Positions 35,623 to 44,616 are shown, counted from the stretch's first letter. The stretch is 64,000 nucleotides of DNA from Miltoncostaea oceani (GCF_018141545.1 NZ_CP064356.1:1873001-1937000), one strand, 5' to 3'. The notes: a model not told the origin generated them from the sequence alone. Program-made: numbers and translations.

Positions 35623-35638
35623 GACCAAGATGTCACAA
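35621..35638. promoter_or_regulatory. Imperfect Rex operator upstream of rex
   Basis: TTGACCAAGATGTCACAA has the 18-bp spacing of the Rex operator TTGTGAA-N4-TTCACAA, with a well-kept right half and a degenerate left half (10 of 14 defined positions). It overlaps the -10 box, where binding would block transcription, so autoregulation by NADH/NAD+ is plausible. Confidence 0.45.
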
Positions 35639-35660
35639 AGTCGTCGCGAGGGAACCCCGA

Positions 35661-36284
35661 ATGGCCACTGATCGGCTCACCCTCGGCGTCGCCGCCCGGC
35701 TCTCCCGGTATCTCCAGGTGCTGACCCAGGCCAAGAAGATGGGGAAGAGCAGCATCTCCTCCCAGGCGATCTCCGAGTACACGAACGTCAACCCGACGCA
35801 GATCCGGCGCGACCTCTCCGGCTTCGGGAAGTTCGGCAAGCGGGGGGTGGGATACGACATCGACTCGCTGATCGAGCAGATCCGCAAGATCCTGCGGACC
35901 TCGGGGCAGCACAACATCGGCCTGTTCGGCGCGGGCAACCTCGGTCAGGCGATCGCCACGTCCGGCGTCTTCGCCGACCACGGCTTCCGCATCTCCGCGA
36001 TCTTCGACGTCGACCCGGACCGCGTCGGGACGATGGTCGCCGACATGCCGGTCCGCCACTACCGCGACCTCCAGGAGGTCGTGAGCGGCGACGGGATCAT
36101 GGTCGGGGTGCTGGCCGTGCCCGGCTCCGCCGCGCAGGAGGTCGCCGACGACCTCGTCGCCGCGGGCGTGAAGATCATCTTCAACTACTCGGACGCGCTG
36201 CTGACGGTGCCGTCCGACGTGACGGTCCACACCTCCAGCCCGGCCGTCGAGCTGCTCTACGCGCTCTACTTCTACCTGTCGTGA
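35661..36284 (+). CDS. rex: Redox-sensing transcriptional repressor Rex
   Basis: A 207-residue repressor that senses the NADH/NAD+ ratio. The N-terminal winged helix shows LSRYLQVLTQAKKMGKSSISSQAISEYTNVNPTQIRRDLSGFGKFGKRGVGY. The Rossmann domain has IGLFGAGNLGQAIA near residue 88, and the C-terminal helix AVELLYALYFYLS mediates domain swapping. It is preceded by its own promoter and an imperfect operator. The stop overlaps the next gene as GTGA. Confidence 0.96.
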   Translation: MATDRLTLGVAARLSRYLQVLTQAKKMGKSSISSQAISEYTNVNPTQIRRDLSGFGKFGKRGVGYDIDSLIEQIRKILRTSGQHNIGLFGAGNLGQAIATSGVFADHGFRISAIFDVDPDRVGTMVADMPVRHYRDLQEVVSGDGIMVGVLAVPGSAAQEVADDLVAAGVKIIFNYSDALLTVPSDVTVHTSSPAVELLYALYFYLS

Positions 36285-36670
36285 CCCCGCCCGGCGGGCC
36301 GGCCCAGCGGCTGGCGCTCGTCTCCCTCGTCGTGCGCGACTACGACGCGGCGATCGCGTTCTTCACCGCCGCCCTCGGGTTCACCCTCGTCGAGGACACG
36401 CCCCTCGATGACGGGAAGCGCTGGGTCGTCGTGTCGCCCGGGGACGGGTCGGCGGGGATCCTGCTGGCGCGTGCGTCGGGCCCCGCCCAGGAGGCGCGCG
36501 TCGGCGACCAGACCGGCGGCCGGGTCGCCCTGTTCCTCGACACCGACGACTTCGCCGCCAGCCACGCCCGCATGACCGCCGAGGGCCCCCGCCACGAGGC
36601 GTACGGCACCGTCGCCGTCTTCGAGGACCTGATGGGCAACCGCTGGGACCTGGTCGAGCGCACCTCCTGA
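36281..36670 (+). CDS. VOC (glyoxalase/bleomycin-resistance/dioxygenase) family protein
   Basis: A 129-residue vicinal-oxygen-chelate protein made of two beta-alpha-beta-beta-beta modules. RLALVSLVVRDYDAAIAFFTAALGFTLVED is the opening, GRVALFLDTDDFAASHARMTAEGP the second module and VAVFEDLMGNRWDLVER the usual metal-site C-terminus. The specific activity cannot be assigned. The GTG overlaps the rex stop, so it is co-transcribed with rex. Confidence 0.88.
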   Translation: MTPPGGPAQRLALVSLVVRDYDAAIAFFTAALGFTLVEDTPLDDGKRWVVVSPGDGSAGILLARASGPAQEARVGDQTGGRVALFLDTDDFAASHARMTAEGPRHEAYGTVAVFEDLMGNRWDLVERTS

Positions 36671-36711
36671 GGGCGCGGTCGGCCGCCGGTCGGGATCGAC
36701 CGGGCCGTTGC

Positions 36712-36717
36712 TATGCT
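36712..36717 (+). promoter_or_regulatory. -10 box (TATGCT) of the leaderless ligase gene
   Basis: TATGCT ends eight bases before the ATG at 36726. Confidence 0.45.
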
Positions 36718-36725
36718 CGCCGCGG

Positions 36726-37925
36726 ATGGGAGACGGCCACGCCCCTGGCGGCATCCTGACCGGTGCCCGCGAGCGCTTCGACGGCTCGACCGACTTCACC
36801 GTCGGACTCGAGGAGGAGTACCAGCTCCTCGATCCCGCCACCCTCGCACTCACGAACCGCTTCGAGGAGATGATCCCGGCGGCTCCGGACGAGCTGCGCC
36901 CGCGTCTGGCGGGTGAGCTGATCGCGAGCGAGATCGAGTTCCGCACCGGCCGCAACGCGACGTTCGCCGACGCGGCCCGCGAGCTGGTGGAGGGCCGCCT
37001 CGCGACGCTCGCCGTCGCCGATCGCCTGGGCATCGCCCTCGGCGTCGCCGGCGTGCACCCGTTCAGCCCGTGGACGGAGCAGCGCATCATCGACACGCCG
37101 CACTACCGGCGGGTCGAGGAGGAGCTCGGCTACATCGCCTGGACCAACAACACGTGGTCGATCCACCTGCACGTGGGCGTCCGCGGCGCCGACCGGGCCG
37201 TCGCCGTCACCACCGCGCTGCGCAGCGTCCTGCCGGAGCTGCTCGCCCTCTCGGCGAACAGCGCCGTGTTCGAGGGCCGCGCGACGCGCCTGCACTCGAC
37301 GCGGATGCAGGTGTTCACCAAGAGCTTCCCGCGCTGCGGGGTGCCCGACGCCTACGGATCGTGGGACGAGTACGCCGACTTCGTCGACCTGCTCGAGCGT
37401 ACCGGCTCGATCGTGGAGAGCACGCAGATCTGGTGGAGCGTCCGGCCGCACCACAGCTTCGGCACCGTCGAGATCCGCATCTGCGACGGGCAGACGGAGA
37501 TGGGCGACGCGCTCGCCGTCGCCGCCCTCGCCATGGCCTGCGTCGCGGCGTTCGCACGCGACCACGACGCCGGCCGGCCCCTTCCCGCGCACCCGCGCGG
37601 GTTGATCGACGAGAACATCTGGCGCGCCCAGCGCCACGGACTGGAGGGTGGCTTGATCGACCTCGACCGGGGCCTCGTACGTCCCACCACCGCGGCGATC
37701 GGGGAGCTGCTCGCGTGGTCGGCCCCCGTCCACGAGCCGCTCGGCCTCACCCCGTTCCTCGCCGGCGTGGACCGCATGCTGGGGGAGGGCAACGGCGCGA
37801 TGCGCCAGCAGGCCCGCCTCGCCGCCCACGGCGGCGACGTGACCGCCCTCCAGGCGGAGATCGTCGACCGCACCCGCCGGTCCGCCGACGAGGCCCTGGC
37901 GCTGACCGGGGCGGCGGCGGCATGA
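36726..37925 (+). CDS. YbdK-type carboxylate-amine ligase (glutamate-cysteine ligase-like, GCS2)
   Basis: A 399-residue ATP-grasp-like ligase of the glutamate-cysteine ligase type 2 family. TVGLEEEYQLLDPATL near residue 20 holds the metal-binding Glu residues, ELIASEIEFRTG follows, then TNNTWSIHLHVGV and RPHHSFGTVEIRICD. Family members make gamma-glutamyl-cysteine weakly or have unknown amine substrates. Proximity to cysK, cysE and a Cys-less Rrf2 protein suggests a thiol role, but that is inference. The ATG is favoured over the upstream in-frame start because of its spacing from the -10. Confidence 0.9.
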   Translation: MGDGHAPGGILTGARERFDGSTDFTVGLEEEYQLLDPATLALTNRFEEMIPAAPDELRPRLAGELIASEIEFRTGRNATFADAARELVEGRLATLAVADRLGIALGVAGVHPFSPWTEQRIIDTPHYRRVEEELGYIAWTNNTWSIHLHVGVRGADRAVAVTTALRSVLPELLALSANSAVFEGRATRLHSTRMQVFTKSFPRCGVPDAYGSWDEYADFVDLLERTGSIVESTQIWWSVRPHHSFGTVEIRICDGQTEMGDALAVAALAMACVAAFARDHDAGRPLPAHPRGLIDENIWRAQRHGLEGGLIDLDRGLVRPTTAAIGELLAWSAPVHEPLGLTPFLAGVDRMLGEGNGAMRQQARLAAHGGDVTALQAEIVDRTRRSADEALALTGAAAA

Positions 37926-38410
37926 GCGAGCCCGGAGCACCCCCCGGACCGCCGGAGCCCGACGCGCCGCGCGAGCCCACCGGCGCCGACCTCGCCGCCG
38001 CGCTCGCCGAGCGCCTCGCGCACACGCCCGTCCGCGACGTGCTGCTGCAGGCGATGGCGACGTTCATCGACATGGCCGGCATCCGCCTCGGCATGGGCCC
38101 CGCCGGCGACGCGCCGCGCGACCTGACCCAGGCCCGCCAGTCCATCGAGGCGCTCCGCGCGCTGCTCGGCGTGGCCGAGCGCGAGCTGGGGGCCGCCCAG
38201 GTGCGCCCGTTCAAGGAGCCCCTCGCGGTCCTCCAGATGGCGTACGCCCGCGCGGTCGAGCAGGGCCCGCCCGGGGACGGCCCGGCCGAGCCCGGTGGGG
38301 ACGGACCCGACGCCGGTCCGCCGCCGCCGCCACCCCGGCCGCCGGCACCGGACCCGGCCCAGCGCCTGTGGGTCCCGCCGGGCACGCCGCGGGGAGGCGC
38401 ACCCGGCTGA
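37922..38410 (+). CDS. DUF1844-like small helical protein
   Basis: A 162-residue protein. The centre (LLQAMATFIDMAGIRLGM, then DLTQARQSIEALRALLGV) matches the two-helix pattern of DUF1844 proteins. The flanks are Pro-rich and probably disordered (PPPPPPRPPAPDP near 130). No catalytic residues are seen. ATG overlaps the ligase stop (ATGA). Function unknown. Confidence 0.75.
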   Translation: MSEPGAPPGPPEPDAPREPTGADLAAALAERLAHTPVRDVLLQAMATFIDMAGIRLGMGPAGDAPRDLTQARQSIEALRALLGVAERELGAAQVRPFKEPLAVLQMAYARAVEQGPPGDGPAEPGGDGPDAGPPPPPPRPPAPDPAQRLWVPPGTPRGGAPG

Positions 38411-38549
38411 CGCCGTCCGGAACGGTGTGGTAGAAAACCCCGCTGGCCGTGCGGCCTCTCGGGGGTCGCGGGGCTGTCAGACCCGGAGCGCTCTGCCCTG
38501 ATCGGGCGTCCGTGCGCGCTCGGCCCATCCCGATCTCGGAGGGTGCGAC

Positions 38550-40628
38550 TTGGCCGACTTCCTGTCGGACAACACAACCTGGCTCGCCGTGGTGCTCGGC
38601 CTGGTGGCCGTCGCCTACGGCATCGGGTTGACGTTCTACCTGCTCAAGAAGCCCACCGGTGACGACCGCATGCGCGAGATCGCGGCGGCCGTCCAGGAGG
38701 GTGCTCAGGCGTACCTGACGCGGCAGTACACCATCATCGCCGGTGTCGCCGCCGTCCTCTTCGTCGTCATCGGCTTCCTCGGCGAGACGGTCGATTCGTC
38801 GCTGCTCGGCTGGAAGGCCGCGATCGGCTTCCTGATCGGCGCGGTGGCGTCCGCCGCCGCCGGCTTCATCGGCATGAACGTGTCGGTGCGGACCAACGTG
38901 CGGACCGCCGAGGCCGCCAAGGGCGGCCTCTCGCCGGCCCTCGGCGTCGCCTTCAAGGGCGGCGCCGTCACCGGCCTGCTCGTCGTCGGCCTCGGCCTCC
39001 TGTCGGTCGCCGGCTACTTCCTGATCCTCGGCGAGACCGGCGAGGACGTCCTCCCGCTCGTCGGCCTGGCCTTCGGGTCGAGCCTCATCAGCGTCTTCGC
39101 CCGTCTGGGCGGCGGCATCTTCACGAAGGGTGCCGACGTCGGCGCCGACCTCGTCGGCAAGGTCGAGGCGGGCATCCCGGAGGACGACCCGCGCAACCCG
39201 GCCGTCATCGCGGACAACGTCGGCGACAACGTCGGCGACTGCGCCGGCATGGCCGCCGACCTGTTCGAGACGTACGCGGTCACCACGGTGGCCGTCATGT
39301 TCCTCGGCTCCCTGTTCCTCGCCGACTTCGCGAACGCGCTCGTCTACCCGCTCGCCCTCGGCGGCGTGTCGATCATCGCGTCGATCGTCGGCACCTGGTT
39401 CGTCCGCGTCGGGCCGAACGGCTCCGTCACGGCGGCCCTCTACACCGGCCTCGCGGTCGCGGCCGTCCTGGCCGTCGCCGGCTTCCTGCCCGTCACCTAC
39501 TGGCTGATGGACGGCGCCGAGGTGGTGCCGGGTGCGGGTGAGTGGCTCGACTACTTCTGGTGCGCGGTCATCGGCATCGGCGTCACGATCGCGCTCGTCG
39601 CGATCACCGAGTACTTCACCGGCACGGCGTGGCCGCCGGTGAAGAAGATCGCGAAGGCGTCCGAGACGGGCGACGCGACGAACATCATCGCGGGCCTCGC
39701 CGTCGGCCTGAAGGCGACCGCGGCCCCGATCGTCGTCATCGGCCTGGCGATCGCCGGCTCCTACGAGCTCGGCGACTTCTACGGCATCGGCGTCGCCGTC
39801 ATGGCGATGCTCTCGATGGCGGGCGTGGTCGTGGCGCTCGACGCCTTCGGCCCGATCACCGACAACGCGGGTGGCATCGCCGAGATGGCCGAGCTGCCCG
39901 AGAGCGTCCGCGCGGTCACCGACCCGCTCGACGCCGTCGGCAACACCACGAAGGCCGTCACGAAGGGCTACGCCATCGGCTCCGCCGGCCTCGCGGCCGT
40001 CGTCCTCTTCGTCTCGTACGTCGAGGAGCTCGGTGCGGTGGTGAGCGACGACACGTTCGTGAACTTCAGCCTGATCAACCCGTACGTCGTGATCGGCCTG
40101 TTCATCGGCGGCATGATGCCGTTCCTGTTCGCGGCCTTCTCCATGGAGGCCGTCGGCAAGGCCGGCGGGCAGGTGGTCGAGGAGGTGCGGCGCCAGTTCC
40201 GCGAGCACCCCGGGATCATGGAGGGCACGGAACGCCCCGACTACGCCCGCTGCGTGCGCATCGTGACCGCGTCGGCCCAGCGCGAGATGCTGCTGCCCGC
40301 CGCGATCCCGATCGTGTTCCCGATCGTCACGGCGTTCATCTTCGGCGTGAACAACGGCCGCGAGATGCTCGGCGGCCTACTGCTCGGCGTCATCGTCACC
40401 GGCATCTTCGTGGCGATCTCCATGACCTCCGGCGGAGGCGCGTGGGACAACGCCAAGAAGATGATCGAGGACGGGCACCACGGCGGTAAGGGATCCATCG
40501 CCCACAAGGCGGCGGTGACCGGCGACACGGTCGGCGACCCCTACAAGGACACCGCCGGCCCGGCCGTCAACCCGATGATCAAGGTGGCGAACATCGTCGC
40601 CCTGCTGATCATCCCCTTCCTCGACTGA
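38550..40628 (+). CDS. hppA: K+-independent membrane H+-translocating pyrophosphatase
   Basis: A 692-residue pump coupling pyrophosphate hydrolysis to proton export, with about 16 membrane helices. Substrate motifs are [47 protein letters not shown] near residue 190 and the C-terminal [21 protein letters not shown]. The [10 protein letters not shown] segment has Lys where K+-dependent enzymes have Ala, the established mark of the K+-independent class. TTG start with GGAGGG seven bases upstream. A 139-bp leader and a strong terminator make it monocistronic. Confidence 0.96.
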   Translation: MADFLSDNTTWLAVVLGLVAVAYGIGLTFYLLKKPTGDDRMREIAAAVQEGAQAYLTRQYTIIAGVAAVLFVVIGFLGETVDSSLLGWKAAIGFLIGAVASAAAGFIGMNVSVRTNVRTAEAAKGGLSPALGVAFKGGAVTGLLVVGLGLLSVAGYFLILGETGEDVLPLVGLAFGSSLISVFARLGGGIFTKGADVGADLVGKVEAGIPEDDPRNPAVIADNVGDNVGDCAGMAADLFETYAVTTVAVMFLGSLFLADFANALVYPLALGGVSIIASIVGTWFVRVGPNGSVTAALYTGLAVAAVLAVAGFLPVTYWLMDGAEVVPGAGEWLDYFWCAVIGIGVTIALVAITEYFTGTAWPPVKKIAKASETGDATNIIAGLAVGLKATAAPIVVIGLAIAGSYELGDFYGIGVAVMAMLSMAGVVVALDAFGPITDNAGGIAEMAELPESVRAVTDPLDAVGNTTKAVTKGYAIGSAGLAAVVLFVSYVEELGAVVSDDTFVNFSLINPYVVIGLFIGGMMPFLFAAFSMEAVGKAGGQVVEEVRRQFREHPGIMEGTERPDYARCVRIVTASAQREMLLPAAIPIVFPIVTAFIFGVNNGREMLGGLLLGVIVTGIFVAISMTSGGGAWDNAKKMIEDGHHGGKGSIAHKAAVTGDTVGDPYKDTAGPAVNPMIKVANIVALLIIPFLD

Positions 40629-40652
40629 GCCCCGGCTGACGAGGTGAGGTTC

Positions 40653-40690
40653 GCGAGGGCGCCGTCCGACCGGCGCCCTCGCTGTTTCGG
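40653..40690 (+). terminator. Rho-independent terminator of hppA
   Basis: GCGAGGGCGCCG and CGGCGCCCTCGC pair perfectly over 12 bp around a six-base loop and are followed by TGTTTC. Confidence 0.85.
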
Positions 40691-40742
40691 GCGGGACCGC
40701 GGCCGAAGGGGGAGACGGCCGCGGTCTCCCGGTCGGACCCCG

Positions 40743-41177
40743 CTACCAGTCGGCCCCCGTGATGGTCTCGTCGGCGGGGGAGATCGCCGCGACCTCCAGC
40801 GGCAGCCCGGCCCGCGTGAGCAGGCGCCGCGCCTCGCCGATGCGGGCCTCGTGCGTGGAGGGGGTCGCGACGAGCACCACCCGCGGCTCGATCCCCGTGA
40901 GGACGAGGGCCCGGAGCCGGCGCACCGTCTCGCTGCGCACGAGGGTCTCGGGGAGCTCGACCTCGAAGCAGATCGGCCTGCGCTCGGCGCCGCGGTCGCA
41001 GTGGACGTCGGCGGGCCGGCCCGCCATCGGGGGCGGCTCGGTGAACTCGGGGCTCGCGGTGGCGAGGACCCTCCACGGGGTCCGCGAGGCCAGATCACGC
41101 GCCAGAGCCGCGACGCCCGCGTCGTGCTGGGCGAGTCTGCTCTGGAAGTCCTCGAGCCAGGCGTCGTAGGTGTCCAT
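40743..41177 (-). CDS. Unknown protein, possibly a PD-(D/E)XK-like fold
   Basis: A 144-residue protein. An N-terminal helix (YDAWLEDFQSRLAQHDAGVAALARDL) is followed by a core with PADVHCDRG and CFEVELPETLVRSETVRRLRALV, then a VVLVATPS strand. The spacing of the Asp, the E-V-E strand and the following helix recalls PD-(D/E)XK nuclease-fold proteins, but the catalytic Lys position holds Glu. It could therefore be inactive or unrelated. It is divergent from the PH-like pair and convergent with hppA. Confidence 0.55.
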   Translation of the reverse strand: MDTYDAWLEDFQSRLAQHDAGVAALARDLASRTPWRVLATASPEFTEPPPMAGRPADVHCDRGAERRPICFEVELPETLVRSETVRRLRALVLTGIEPRVVLVATPSTHEARIGEARRLLTRAGLPLEVAAISPADETITGADW

Positions 41178-41291
41178 CGGAACCCCGGTGGCGAAAAGTG
41201 CCTGTTCGCCAGCGGACGCTACCGTGGCCCTCGGACGGACCCCCTGTTACGTTCGTCACGACGCGGTGTCAGACCCCCTCGGTGGAGGCGG

Positions 41292-41720
41292 ATGCCCGAC
41301 TCGAACCGGCCCGACGACTTCGACCCCGACCGCTGGGACGCGGCGTTCATCATCGCCCGGGACGGGCCGCGCGAGTTGGAGGAGGGCGTCTACCGGCGGA
41401 CCCTCGCGTCGCGCAACGACGGCTGGCTCGCCCGTGGCGGGCTGCTCCGCCTCCACGCCGATCACCTGTCGTTCGCGCCGAGCCCGATGGAGCGCCTGCT
41501 CTTCGCGCGGGCCCTGCGGATAGACTTCGCGGAGATCACGGCCGTCGAGCGCCTTCCTCCCCGGGACGGCGAGGTCCTGCCCGGTGGGGTCGCTCCGCGG
41601 ATGCGGCTCCGGACGCAGTCGCGCACCTACGACTTCGTCTTCCCCGTCGGCCTGGACGACTGGATGGCCTCGGTGAAGGAGCGACGTCAGATATGGGACA
41701 ACCGCCAGCGATTCCTCTGA
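41292..41720 (+). CDS. PH/GRAM-like domain protein, copy 1
   Basis: A 142-residue protein that appears to be one small beta-barrel domain: GWLARGGLLRLHADHLSFAPS, RIDFAEITAVERLP, then MRLRTQSRTYDFVFPVGLDDWMASVKER. This layout (strand-turn-strand, conserved E-I-x-x-V, closing D-x-W helix) is that of bacterial PH/GRAM-like domains. It shares it with the next gene, so the two are probably tandem duplicates. No signal or membrane segment. Function unknown. Confidence 0.65.
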   Translation: MPDSNRPDDFDPDRWDAAFIIARDGPRELEEGVYRRTLASRNDGWLARGGLLRLHADHLSFAPSPMERLLFARALRIDFAEITAVERLPPRDGEVLPGGVAPRMRLRTQSRTYDFVFPVGLDDWMASVKERRQIWDNRQRFL

Positions 41721-41733
41721 GGGCGTGCTCCTG

Positions 41734-42180
41734 ATGGGCGAGCCCAACCGCCGGCTGCCCCGGCTCCCGAACGCCGACAAGCCCCGGCCCGACGAGTCGG
41801 TCCTGAAGCAGGGCGGGGCGGACCTGCAGAACGGCTGGCTGTCGCGGCACGGCAACCTGACGGTCACCGACGACCGCATCGTGTTCGTCCCGACGATCCT
41901 CGACACGATCCTCCGCGCGAAGCGCCGTGAGATCCCCCTCGACGGGATCACCGAGATCGAGCGCTGGCCGAACGCGCCGGGCGGCATGGCCCCTGGTGGG
42001 CGGCGCCCGCGGATGCTCATCCACACGCCGGAGTGCGTCTACGAGTTCATGGTCGGCGACCTCGACTCGTGGATCGACAGCCTCGAGCGGGTCTACCAGC
42101 GCCGGGTCGCCCAGGGGAAGCCCCACAGCCCGAAGTTCACGCGCGAGGGCTACGTGAACCTGCTGCTCAACGACGAGTAG
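41734..42180 (+). CDS. PH/GRAM-like domain protein, copy 2
   Basis: A 148-residue paralogue of the previous gene: GGADLQNGWLSRHGNLTVTDDRIVFVP, REIPLDGITEIERWP, MLIHTPECVYEFMVGDLDSWIDSLERVYQRR. ATG 41734 is used (GAGGG about 10 nt upstream); an in-frame GTG at 41725 would add three residues. A GC hairpin follows the stop. A lipid- or protein-binding role is possible by fold only. Confidence 0.65.
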   Translation: MGEPNRRLPRLPNADKPRPDESVLKQGGADLQNGWLSRHGNLTVTDDRIVFVPTILDTILRAKRREIPLDGITEIERWPNAPGGMAPGGRRPRMLIHTPECVYEFMVGDLDSWIDSLERVYQRRVAQGKPHSPKFTREGYVNLLLNDE

Positions 42181-42181
42181 G

Positions 42182-42199
42182 CGCGCCCCGCGGGGCGCG
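42182..42199 (+). terminator. GC hairpin after the PH-like pair
   Basis: CGCGCCCC and GGGGCGCG arms are separated by GC, starting two bases after the stop codon. No T-run follows. Confidence 0.5.
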
Positions 42200-42205
42200 G
42201 TGGGC

Positions 42206-42211
42206 TAAACT
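42206..42211 (+). promoter_or_regulatory. -10 box (TAAACT) of the Rrf2 gene
   Basis: TAAACT lies about 34 bp before the predicted CTG start, leaving a leader with the GGGGG ribosome-binding site. Confidence 0.5.
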
Positions 42212-42244
42212 CCCGATCCACCACCAGTTTTTCGGGGGTTCGCG

Positions 42245-42661
42245 CTGATCACGATCTCAGAGAAGAGCCGCTCCGCGGTGCTCGCGCTGACCGAGTTGGC
42301 GCAGCGCGGGTCGAACGGGCCGGTGCCGATCCTCGAGGTCGCCGAGGCCCGGTCGATCCCCCTGCACTTCCTGGAGCAGCTGTTCGCCGGCCTGCGCCGT
42401 GCGGGTGTGCTGCAGAGCCAGCGGGGGGTGAAGGGCGGCTACTCGTTCGGGCGGCCGCCGTCGGAGGTGACGATCCTCGAGGTCGTCGAGACGGTCGACG
42501 GCCGCATCACGCCGCCGGGTGCGTCGGGGCAGGCCCACGGCACCGAGTTCGTGTGGGTCGAGGCCCAGCGGGTCCTGGCGGAGCTCCTGGAGGGCCTCAC
42601 CATCGCCGACATGGTCGAGCGCGAGGCGCGCCTCCAGGACGCCCCCATGTTCCACATCTAG
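42245..42661 (+). CDS. Rrf2-family transcriptional regulator without cysteines (CymR-like), apparent CTG start
   Basis: A 138-residue winged-helix regulator. ITISEKSRSAVLALTELAQRG is the Rrf2 opening, IPLHFLEQLFAGLRRAGVLQSQRGVKGGYSFGRPPSEVTILEVVETVDG the DNA-binding core and wing. The protein has no Cys, so it cannot hold an IscR/NsrR-type Fe-S cluster; it is of the CymR type, which in Bacillus binds CysK to sense cysteine supply. cysK and cysE lie within 6 kb. The opening needs a start at CTG 42245 (GGGGG six bases before); the GTG at 42278 would delete the first helix. Confidence 0.85.
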   Translation: MITISEKSRSAVLALTELAQRGSNGPVPILEVAEARSIPLHFLEQLFAGLRRAGVLQSQRGVKGGYSFGRPPSEVTILEVVETVDGRITPPGASGQAHGTEFVWVEAQRVLAELLEGLTIADMVEREARLQDAPMFHI

Positions 42662-42719
42662 CCGGAAGCGCCGCCGGTCGCCGTGGTCCCGCGCCGGACG
42701 GCGGGGGAGGGGTCGACCC

Positions 42720-42860
42720 TCAGACGAGGCTGGTGACCGCCACGATCGCGGCGGCCCACAGGACGACCGAGAGGGCGATCACCGTCACCCACGCGACGAT
42801 GCGGGGGACGTCGAGCGATCGCGTCGGGCGGCCCGGCGAGGTGATCTGATCCGTGGTCAC
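42720..42860 (-). CDS. Small single-pass membrane protein
   Basis: A 46-residue protein with a polar N-terminus and one hydrophobic helix at about 20-44 (IVAWVTVIALSVVLWAAAIVAV). GTG start with CAGGAG very close upstream. Such short membrane peptides often escape annotation. It lies between a repeat copy and the Rrf2 gene, convergent with the latter. Function unknown. Confidence 0.5.
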   Translation of the reverse strand: MTTDQITSPGRPTRSLDVPRIVAWVTVIALSVVLWAAAIVAVTSLV

Positions 42861-42922
42861 GGCTCCTGTTACCCGGATTTGCGGGTGCCGACTCCTCCGG
42901 ACGGCCGGCCGCTGGAGGGGTC

Positions 42923-42961
42923 TGCGTCGATTGGCGTCCTTCGTCGACGCCAATCGACGCA
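42923..42961. repeat. Dispersed palindrome, symmetric copy
   Basis: Perfect 16-bp arms TGCGTCGATTGGCGTC and GACGCCAATCGACGCA around the 7-base loop CTTCGTC. It lies between the small membrane protein and the STAS gene. Confidence 0.9.
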
Positions 42962-42977
42962 TACCCGCCGGGGCGCC

Positions 42978-43370
42978 CTACGCCGCCGACATCTCCTGCG
43001 CCGAGGCCACGACCGTGAGCGCTTGGTCGAGCCCGGCCAGGGCCAGCGACCGGAACGCCGGCCCCGTCCCAAGGACCACCCCGAAGGCGTACCGCCCCTC
43101 CGCCCGTACGTGGGCGTCGTAGACCTGCCGCATCCCGCTGGAGTCGAGGAAGTCGAGCCCCGAGACGTCGAGGACGAGGGTGTTGGGGCCCGTCGCCTCG
43201 ATCCCCTCGACCAGTTCGGTGAACGGCGCGACCCCGGCGAGGTCGAACTCCCCCGTGAGGACGAGCGTGACGGCGTCGCCGGCGCGGTCGAGTCGCGCCG
43301 ACAGCAGCGCTCCCAGGCGCACGTGCGGGGGGTGGGGCACAGGAACCGTCCAGGGGTCGGGGAGAGCCAT
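42978..43370 (-). CDS. STAS-domain anti-sigma factor antagonist
   Basis: A 130-residue STAS protein of the SpoIIAA/RsbV type. AVTLVLTGEFDLAGVAPFTELVEG is the core strand-helix, and LVLDVSGLDFLDSSGMRQVYDA carries the Ser that a partner anti-sigma kinase phosphorylates in this family. The C-terminal strand FGVVLGTGPAFRSLALAGL closes the fold. The ATG at 43370 is chosen because the open frame upstream has no conserved content; no clear ribosome-binding site is visible. No anti-sigma kinase or sigma gene is in the window. Confidence 0.88.
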   Translation of the reverse strand: MALPDPWTVPVPHPPHVRLGALLSARLDRAGDAVTLVLTGEFDLAGVAPFTELVEGIEATGPNTLVLDVSGLDFLDSSGMRQVYDAHVRAEGRYAFGVVLGTGPAFRSLALAGLDQALTVVASAQEMSAA

Positions 43371-43578
43371 CCGGGGGGCCGGGGACAGATCGAGTGGGCG
43401 AGCGTGGCGGTGGGTGGTGCAGCACCATCCGCCGTCGTGGGGATCCCATCGCGCGACCCCCGGGACGATCAATACTCCGATCGACGCGCGGGGCATCCTC
43501 CGATCGGTGGTCCCGCCTCCACACCCTGTGGAGAGGCCGGTGGGCACTTCACCGGGTCGTAACGACCACCGCGGCCGT

Positions 43579-43584
43579 TAGGCT
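43579..43584 (+). promoter_or_regulatory. -10 box (TAGGCT) of the PfkB kinase gene
   Basis: TAGGCT lies about 30 bp before the ATG, leaving a short leader with GGAGGAGAGGG. Confidence 0.5.
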
Positions 43585-43614
43585 GCCGGGCGGCCCATCG
43601 ACCGGAGGAGAGGG

Positions 43615-44616
43615 ATGACCCGCGGCAGCGGATCGGCGACGTACGACGTGCTCGGCATCGGCAACGCCATCGTGGACGTGCTCTCGCACTGCGAGGACGC
43701 CTTCCTCGAGGCCGAGGGCCTGGTGAAGGGCTCCATGAACCTCATCGAGGTCGCGCAGTCCACGAGCCTCTACGAGCGGATGGGTCCGGCGGTCGAGATC
43801 TCCGGCGGCGCCGCCGCCAACAGCATGGTCGGCGCGGCGTCGTTCGGCAGCCGCGTCGCCTACATCGGCAAGATCCGCGACGACCAGCTCGGCGAGGTCT
43901 TCGCCCACGACATCCGCGCGGCCGGCGTCCACTTCGACACGCCGATCGCCACCGACGGGCCCCCGACGGCGCGCAGCCTGATCCTCGTCACGCCGGACGC
44001 CCACCGCACCATGTCGACCTACCTGGGCGCCGCCGTCGAGCTCGGCCCCGAGGACATCGACACCGACATGGTCGCCGACTGCGCGATCACGTACCTCGAG
44101 GGCTACCTCTGGGACAAGCCGCGGGCGAAGGACGCCTTCCGGGTCGCGATGGCCGCCGCCCACGGCGCCGGCCGCCGCATCTCGCTCACCCTGTCCGATT
44201 CGTTCTGCGTCGAGCGGCACCTCGAGGAGTTCCGGGGGCTCGTCGACAACGAGGTCGACCTCCTTTTCGCCAACGAGGAGGAGATCTTCGCGCTCACCGA
44301 GACCCGCGACCTCTCCGCCGCCGTCGGCGCGGTGCGGGGCCGCGCCGAGATCGTCGTGATCACGCGCTCCGAGCACGGGTCGATGGTCGTCACCGCCGAC
44401 GAGACCGTCGAGGTGGCCGCCGCCCCCGTCGAGCGGCTCGTCGACACCACCGGTGCGGGTGACCTCTACGCCGCCGGCTTCCTCCACGGTCTGAGCCACG
44501 ACCGCCCGCTCGCCGACTGCGCGGCCCTCGGGTCGCTCGCCGCGTCGGAGGTCATCTCCCACCTCGGGGCACGCCCCCAGGTGGACCTCGCCGCGCTCGC
44601 CGAGGTGGCGGTGTGA
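43615..44616 (+). CDS. PfkB-family carbohydrate/adenosine kinase
   Basis: A 333-residue sugar or nucleoside kinase. [22 protein letters not shown] opens the fold, [28 protein letters not shown] is the first PfkB signature and [18 protein letters not shown] the second, containing the catalytic Asp. This subgroup is usually annotated as adenosine kinase, but the substrate is not certain from sequence. Strong GGAGGAGAGGG before the ATG. The stop overlaps an alternative upstream GTG of cysK. Confidence 0.92.
   Translation: MTRGSGSATYDVLGIGNAIVDVLSHCEDAFLEAEGLVKGSMNLIEVAQSTSLYERMGPAVEISGGAAANSMVGAASFGSRVAYIGKIRDDQLGEVFAHDIRAAGVHFDTPIATDGPPTARSLILVTPDAHRTMSTYLGAAVELGPEDIDTDMVADCAITYLEGYLWDKPRAKDAFRVAMAAAHGAGRRISLTLSDSFCVERHLEEFRGLVDNEVDLLFANEEEIFALTETRDLSAAVGAVRGRAEIVVITRSEHGSMVVTADETVEVAAAPVERLVDTTGAGDLYAAGFLHGLSHDRPLADCAALGSLAASEVISHLGARPQVDLAALAEVAV

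Noticed and set aside
38411-38549. A riboswitch in the hppA leader
   Set aside because: The leader is GC-rich and can fold, but I see no conserved riboswitch core; it may simply be a structured 5' UTR.
42278-42661. GTG 42278 as the start of the Rrf2 gene
   Set aside because: It would remove the conserved first helix of the winged-helix domain; the CTG at 42245 with GGGGG upstream fits better.
43449-43497. Another copy of the dispersed palindrome upstream of the STAS gene
   Set aside because: Only CCGATCGACGCG resembles one arm; the second arm is missing, so it is below what I would call a copy.
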